Part shown: positions 60,472-64,000 of the stretch, piece after piece | Position numbering within the stretch: position 1 is the first letter of the stretch | Layout: each line of letters starts with the position of its first letter | Source: Paraburkholderia kururiensis | GTDB lineage: Bacteria > Pseudomonadota > Gammaproteobacteria > Burkholderiales > Burkholderiaceae | Direction of reading: 5' to 3' | Length of the DNA: 64,000 bases | NCBI RefSeq assembly: GCF_034424375.1 | Contig: NZ_CP139965.1 | Location: 682,001 to 746,000 of the forward strand | Program-made: the position numbers and the translations under genes | The notes under the pieces: model-generated | Database searches by the model: none | What the model saw: only the letters and a program-made list of their open reading frames with translations | Told to the model about the DNA's origin: nothing

Positions 60472-61358
60472 GCGGGAAGCTCGGCGCGCTCGAAGCGCAG
60501 ATCGGCACCGCGCAGCAGTTGCAGGCGGTGGTGTCGGCCATGCGCGGCATTGCGGCGGCGCGCGCTCGCGAGGCAGAGGGCCGCCTGGCGGGCATACGGT
60601 CCACGGCGGCGACAGTGGCGGCGGCCATTGCTGAAGTGCTGCGCGTGGAACCCGACCGGCGCGCGGCAGCGGCAGCGGCAGCGGCAGCGGACGAAACGCG
60701 CAGCGCGGTGCAGTCGCGCGCCCGGCACCTCGTGATCGCAATGGGCTCCGAACAAGGCTTCGTCGGCATGTTCAACGAACCGATACTCGACGCCGCCACA
60801 CGCGCGCTCCAGTCAGGTCCGTGTGAACTGATCGTGACCGGCACGCGCGGCGCCACGACAGCCGAGGAACGCGGCCTGCCTGTCGCGTGGTCCACGCCGA
60901 TGGTCACGCACGCCGACGACGTACCCGGCTTCGCGGGCAATGTGACCGACGAGCTTTACCGTCGCCTCGAAGATTCGCTCATCAGGCGCGTGTCCATCAT
61001 TCACGCGCGGCCCGCGCTCGCCACGCAGACGGAAGTCGTACAGCGCCAGTTGATTCCGTTCGACTTCGCGCGCTTTCATGTGGCGTCGCGCAAACAGCCT
61101 CCGCTGCTGACACTTCCTGCCGACAAACTGCTGACAGGTCTTGCCGAAGCCTACGTCTACACGGAACTGTGCGAGGCCGCCGCGCTCTCGCTCGCGGCGG
61201 AGAACGAAGCGCGCGTGCGAGCCATGATGTCCGCGCACGCGAATCTGAAAGACCGGCTCGACGCGCTCACGCAGCGCTACCGGCTCGTGCGGCAAGACGA
61301 GATCACGTCGGACATCGTGGAGCTGACGGCGGCGGCATCGGTCGCACGAACCGATTAG
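60468..61358 (+). CDS. atpG: N-ATPase gamma subunit
   Basis: Central-stalk subunit of 296 residues: N-terminal helix (LQAVVSAMRGIAAAR), Rossmann-like middle (about 85-200), and C-terminal helix (MMSAHANLKDRLDALTQRYR). The linker before the middle domain is a run of eight alanines encoded by a (CGGCAG)n repeat at 60664-60690. It closes the nine-gene operon. Confidence 0.92.
   Translation: MSGKLGALEAQIGTAQQLQAVVSAMRGIAAARAREAEGRLAGIRSTAATVAAAIAEVLRVEPDRRAAAAAAAAADETRSAVQSRARHLVIAMGSEQGFVGMFNEPILDAATRALQSGPCELIVTGTRGATTAEERGLPVAWSTPMVTHADDVPGFAGNVTDELYRRLEDSLIRRVSIIHARPALATQTEVVQRQLIPFDFARFHVASRKQPPLLTLPADKLLTGLAEAYVYTELCEAAALSLAAENEARVRAMMSAHANLKDRLDALTQRYRLVRQDEITSDIVELTAAASVARTD
60664..60690 (+). 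repeat. Hexanucleotide (CGGCAG)4.5 repeat within atpG
   Basis: Four full CGGCAG units plus CGG run in frame and encode an alanine tract of the gamma-subunit linker. Changes of whole units would alter linker length by two residues without a frameshift. Confidence 0.85.
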
Positions 61359-61693
61359 GGCCGCCGTTTTGCGCGGCGCACGCGCAACATCAATCCCCCA
61401 CGAAACATAGGGCTTCGCGCAGGTTGCATGGACTTCGCGAGCGTCATGCACTAGAACGTAAGTCCTGCCACTCTCTTCCCGCGTCTGAACGTTCGCCTGG
61501 GTTCGCCAAGGTTAGCTGGCCTCCGCTGATCCGCTGCCCTGTCCTGCGCTGCGCACACCCACGCGCGAATCTTGCTTCATCTGCTCACTCTGCTGCCGCT
61601 GTCACACGCATCGCGCAACATGCATCGCACAACATGCAACGCGCAGCCGCACGAACTTCGCCACCCATTGCACACCGCCCGACTGGAGCCCTC
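61359..61693. other. Intergenic region before egtD with a 14-bp tandem repeat
   Basis: 335 bases with no recognisable gene or terminator. Two adjacent copies of GCATCGCRCAACAT lie at 61608-61621 and 61622-61635, about 60 bases upstream of the egtD start, followed by a partial third (GCAACGCGC). They could be an operator or a chance slippage duplication. Confidence 0.45.
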
Positions 61694-62662
61694 ATGACTC
61701 TGCCCGCGCTATCGCAAGATTTCTCCGCTGCTTTCGCCGCCGACGTCCGCGCCGGACTTACGCGCCGCCCGCAAAAGGAATTGCCCTCGAAGTATCTGTA
61801 TGACGAAGTGGGTTCGTCGCTGTTCGAGGCCATTACGACGTTGCCGGAGTACGGCGTGACGCGCGCCGAAGAACGCCTGCTCACGCAGCACGCCGTCGAT
61901 ATCGTGGCGCAGTTGCCCGCCGGCGTGACCGTGGCGGAACTGGGCAGCGGCAGCGGACGCAAGACGCGCCGCATCCTGGAAGCGCTGTGCCGCAAGCGCC
62001 CCACGGCGTACTGTCCGATTGAAATTTCGCGCACCGCGTTGCAATTATGTCGCCGCGAACTGGGCGACATCGAACGCATTTCGATTGTGGGTTACGAGCG
62101 CGATTACCTCGCCGGGCTCGCCGAAGTGAGCAAGCGGCGTGCCGAAAACGAGCAGTTGCTGGTGTTGTTCCTGGGCAGCACGATCGGCAACTTCGCGCGG
62201 CTCGCGGCCACGCGCTTTCTGCGCGACATCCGCGCCATGCTGAAACCCGGCGACGCGCTGCTGCTCGGCACGGACCTCGTGAAACCTGTCGATACGCTGC
62301 TCGCCGCGTATGACGACCCCATCGGCGTAACGGCCGCATTCGACCTGAATCTGCTGGCGCGCATCAATCGCGAACTGGGTGGCGACTTTCCGCTCGATGC
62401 GTTCGAACACGTCGCGCGTTTCAACGCCGACGCGCGCAGCGTGGAGATGCATCTGCGCGCCACGCGGCACGTCACAGCGCACGTGCGCGCAGCGGACCTC
62501 ACCGTGACGATGGCACCGGGCGAAACTATCTGGACCGAGAGCAGCCACAAGTACCTGGCCGACGAAGTGCCGGCCATTGCCGGCGATGCGGGCTTTACCT
62601 GCCGGCGCCAGTGGATAGAGTGCGAGTGGGGATTTGCAGAGAGCCTGCTCGTCGTGTCGTAA
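61694..62662 (+). CDS. egtD: L-histidine N-alpha-methyltransferase (EgtD-like)
   Basis: SAM-dependent methyltransferase of 322 residues, EgtD family (histidine to hercynine, first step of ergothioneine synthesis). The family segments LPSKYLYDEVGSSLFEAIT, VAELGSGSGRKTRRIL (SAM loop) and LFLGSTIGNFAR are present, and the end has IWTESSHKYLADEV. No egtB-type sulfoxide synthase gene is adjacent, so related dimethylhistidine-like products remain possible. Start ATG 61694. Confidence 0.87.
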   Translation: MTLPALSQDFSAAFAADVRAGLTRRPQKELPSKYLYDEVGSSLFEAITTLPEYGVTRAEERLLTQHAVDIVAQLPAGVTVAELGSGSGRKTRRILEALCRKRPTAYCPIEISRTALQLCRRELGDIERISIVGYERDYLAGLAEVSKRRAENEQLLVLFLGSTIGNFARLAATRFLRDIRAMLKPGDALLLGTDLVKPVDTLLAAYDDPIGVTAAFDLNLLARINRELGGDFPLDAFEHVARFNADARSVEMHLRATRHVTAHVRAADLTVTMAPGETIWTESSHKYLADEVPAIAGDAGFTCRRQWIECEWGFAESLLVVS

Positions 62663-62762
62663 GTCGACGGGCGGAATAGTCATGCGGGCGCAGGCGTGGT
62701 GCGCGTGCGCGCCTCGGCCTGCACTTGCGCTTCTGCGCGGTTGCCGCGCGTAACCTTCGCGC

Positions 62763-63059
62763 TCAGTGCTGCTCGAAGCGCTCGTAGCGCTTTTCGGTGT
62801 AACGCTCTTCGCTTGCCACTTCCGTTACGCGCGCCGACGGCGGGCCGCGACGCAGCCACGAGAGCATCCTGTCCACCTGATTCGCCGACCCCTGTACGAC
62901 GGCTTCCACCGACCCGTCCTCGAGATTGGCCACATACCCTTTGATGCCGAGCGCGTGCGCCTGACGCACGGTGGCATGTCGAAAGCCGACGCCCTGCACG
63001 ATGCCGCGCACCCGCACGTAATACGTTTCGATTCGCGAATCCAGGTCCGTACTGGTCAT
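62763..63059 (-). CDS. acyP: Acylphosphatase
   Basis: A 98-residue acylphosphatase that hydrolyses acyl phosphates in the cytosol. The phosphate loop is VRGIVQGVGFRHATVRQA, with the catalytic Arg in FRH, and the catalytic Asn is in GYVANLEDGSVEAVVQG. The length is normal. The start ATG is preceded by AGGAGGC. Confidence 0.93.
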   Translation of the reverse strand: MTSTDLDSRIETYYVRVRGIVQGVGFRHATVRQAHALGIKGYVANLEDGSVEAVVQGSANQVDRMLSWLRRGPPSARVTEVASEERYTEKRYERFEQH

Positions 63060-63225
63060 CGCATCGCCTCCTGTATCTTTTCACGCGGGCATTGTAGTCG
63101 CGCTCCCGCAAAGCCGTACAATCGCGGGCACCCGCGGCCACCCGGCATCGGCGCGTCGTTGCTTTTGCGCTTTTGCATGATGCGTGCCGCCGCGTCCTCT
63201 TCATCCATCAGGAATCGACTACCGA

Positions 63226-64000
63226 ATGAGCGAGCAAAACCGCGACCTCGTGCTGGTTACCGGCGCATCGGGCTTCGTCGGCTCGGCTGTCGCGCGCATC
63301 GCGCAAGAAAAGGGCTTCGCGGTACGCGTGCTCGTGCGTGCATCGAGCCCGCGCAAGAACCTCGAAGCGCTCGATGCCGACATCGTCGTGGGCGACATGC
63401 GCGACGTCGCCTCGATGCGTGCCGCGTTGCGCGGCGTGCGCTACCTGTTCCACGTGGCCGCCGACTATCGGCTGTGGGCGCCGGACCCGGCCGAAATCGA
63501 ACGCGCGAATCTGGAAGGCGCCGAGGCCACCATGCGCGCGGCGCTGCACGAAGGTGTGGAGCGCATCGTCTACACGAGCAGCGTTGCGACGCTGAAGGTC
63601 ACAAGCTCGGGCCAATCCGCCGACGAAACCTCGCCGCTCGCCGCGGACCAGGCCATCGGCGTCTACAAGCGCAGCAAGGTGCTGGCCGAGCGTGCCGTGG
63701 AACGGATGATCGCGAACGACAAGCTGCCCGCCGTGATCGTGAATCCCTCCACGCCCATCGGCCCGCGCGACGTGAAGCCGACGCCGACGGGCCGCATCAT
63801 CGTCGAGGCCGCGCTCGGCAAGATTCCCGCGTTCGTCGATACGGGGCTCAACCTCGTGCACGTCGACGACGTGGCCGCGGGACATTTCCTCGCGCTCGAA
63901 CGCGGCAAGGTGGGCGAGCGCTACATCCTGGGCGGCGAGAATCTGCCGCTGCAACAGATGCTCGCGGACATCGCCAGCCTCACGGGACGCAAGCCGCCCA
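63226..64000 (+). CDS. hpnA: Hopanoid-associated NAD-dependent epimerase, partial (5' part)
   Basis: SDR-family sugar epimerase/dehydrogenase truncated by the window end (258 codons visible, no stop). NAD-binding motif is VTGASGFVGSAVA (10-22); the catalytic Tyr-Lys pair is in GVYKRSKVLAE. The phrase LFHVAADYRLWAPDP is the signature of HpnA, an enzyme found in hopanoid biosynthesis loci. The rest of the operon should lie beyond position 64000. Confidence 0.9.
   Translation, partial: MSEQNRDLVLVTGASGFVGSAVARIAQEKGFAVRVLVRASSPRKNLEALDADIVVGDMRDVASMRAALRGVRYLFHVAADYRLWAPDPAEIERANLEGAEATMRAALHEGVERIVYTSSVATLKVTSSGQSADETSPLAADQAIGVYKRSKVLAERAVERMIANDKLPAVIVNPSTPIGPRDVKPTPTGRIIVEAALGKIPAFVDTGLNLVHVDDVAAGHFLALERGKVGERYILGGENLPLQQMLADIASLTGRKPP

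Noticed and set aside
1..64000. CRISPR arrays, tRNA/rRNA genes, insertion sequences, prophage genes
   Set aside because: No regularly spaced repeats, cloverleaf-like sequences, transposase or phage proteins were recognised anywhere in the window.

Overview
The window is high-GC DNA with tightly packed, often ATGA-overlapping operons. Its content is typical of a soil or plant-associated Burkholderiaceae member, most likely Paraburkholderia, Caballeronia or Burkholderia: a puu/pot polyamine cluster, an sfn organosulfur cluster, a second N-type ATPase operon, and hpnA at the right edge. The genus is an inference from gene content. No tRNA, rRNA, CRISPR array, insertion sequence or prophage was seen, so this looks like chromosomal accessory and metabolic DNA rather than a mobile island.

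Left third (1-22.7 kb). After an orphan TAXI-type binding protein, an SRPBCC protein and a cupin comes a PotD-like periplasmic protein translationally coupled to a membrane diguanylate cyclase. Next is a large putrescine locus. Leftward genes are puuR-puuC-speB; rightward genes are puuD-puuA-spuC-potFGHI, a DUF3138 outer-membrane protein, and two tandem puuB oxidases. A 916-bp control region separates the two arms. Together they import putrescine, or make it from agmatine, and degrade it through the gamma-glutamyl route and a transaminase route to GABA and succinate.

Middle third (22.7-45.5 kb). This is an organosulfur module: a DszC/SfnB-like flavin monooxygenase, the sigma-54 activator SfnR, an MsuE-like FMN reductase, dimethylsulfone monooxygenase SfnG, and a complete five-gene branched-chain-amino-acid-type ABC transporter. 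Two sigma-54-like promoters flank sfnR. Then come a LysR regulator, a glutathione transferase, a decayed MFS exporter beside an ArsR regulator, an ECF42-type sigma factor module with DGPF/YCII proteins and a recognisable candidate promoter, an aldo/keto reductase, an iron alcohol dehydrogenase, a D-amino-acid-oxidase-like protein, and a MocR regulator.

Right third (45.5-64 kb). A rubrerythrin / CCG iron-sulfur protein / DUF3501 operon is followed by a DUF1479 dioxygenase-like gene divergent from an AraC regulator, a secreted nuclease, a lysine/alanine-rich exported protein, a Crp-family regulator and a DUF962 membrane protein. The complete N-ATPase operon atpDCQRBEFAG follows, then an egtD methyltransferase, acylphosphatase, and the 5' part of hpnA running off the window. 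The observations most worth following up are the binding-protein/cyclase pair, the transporter fused to the sfn operon, the ECF42 promoter, and the rubrerythrin operon.
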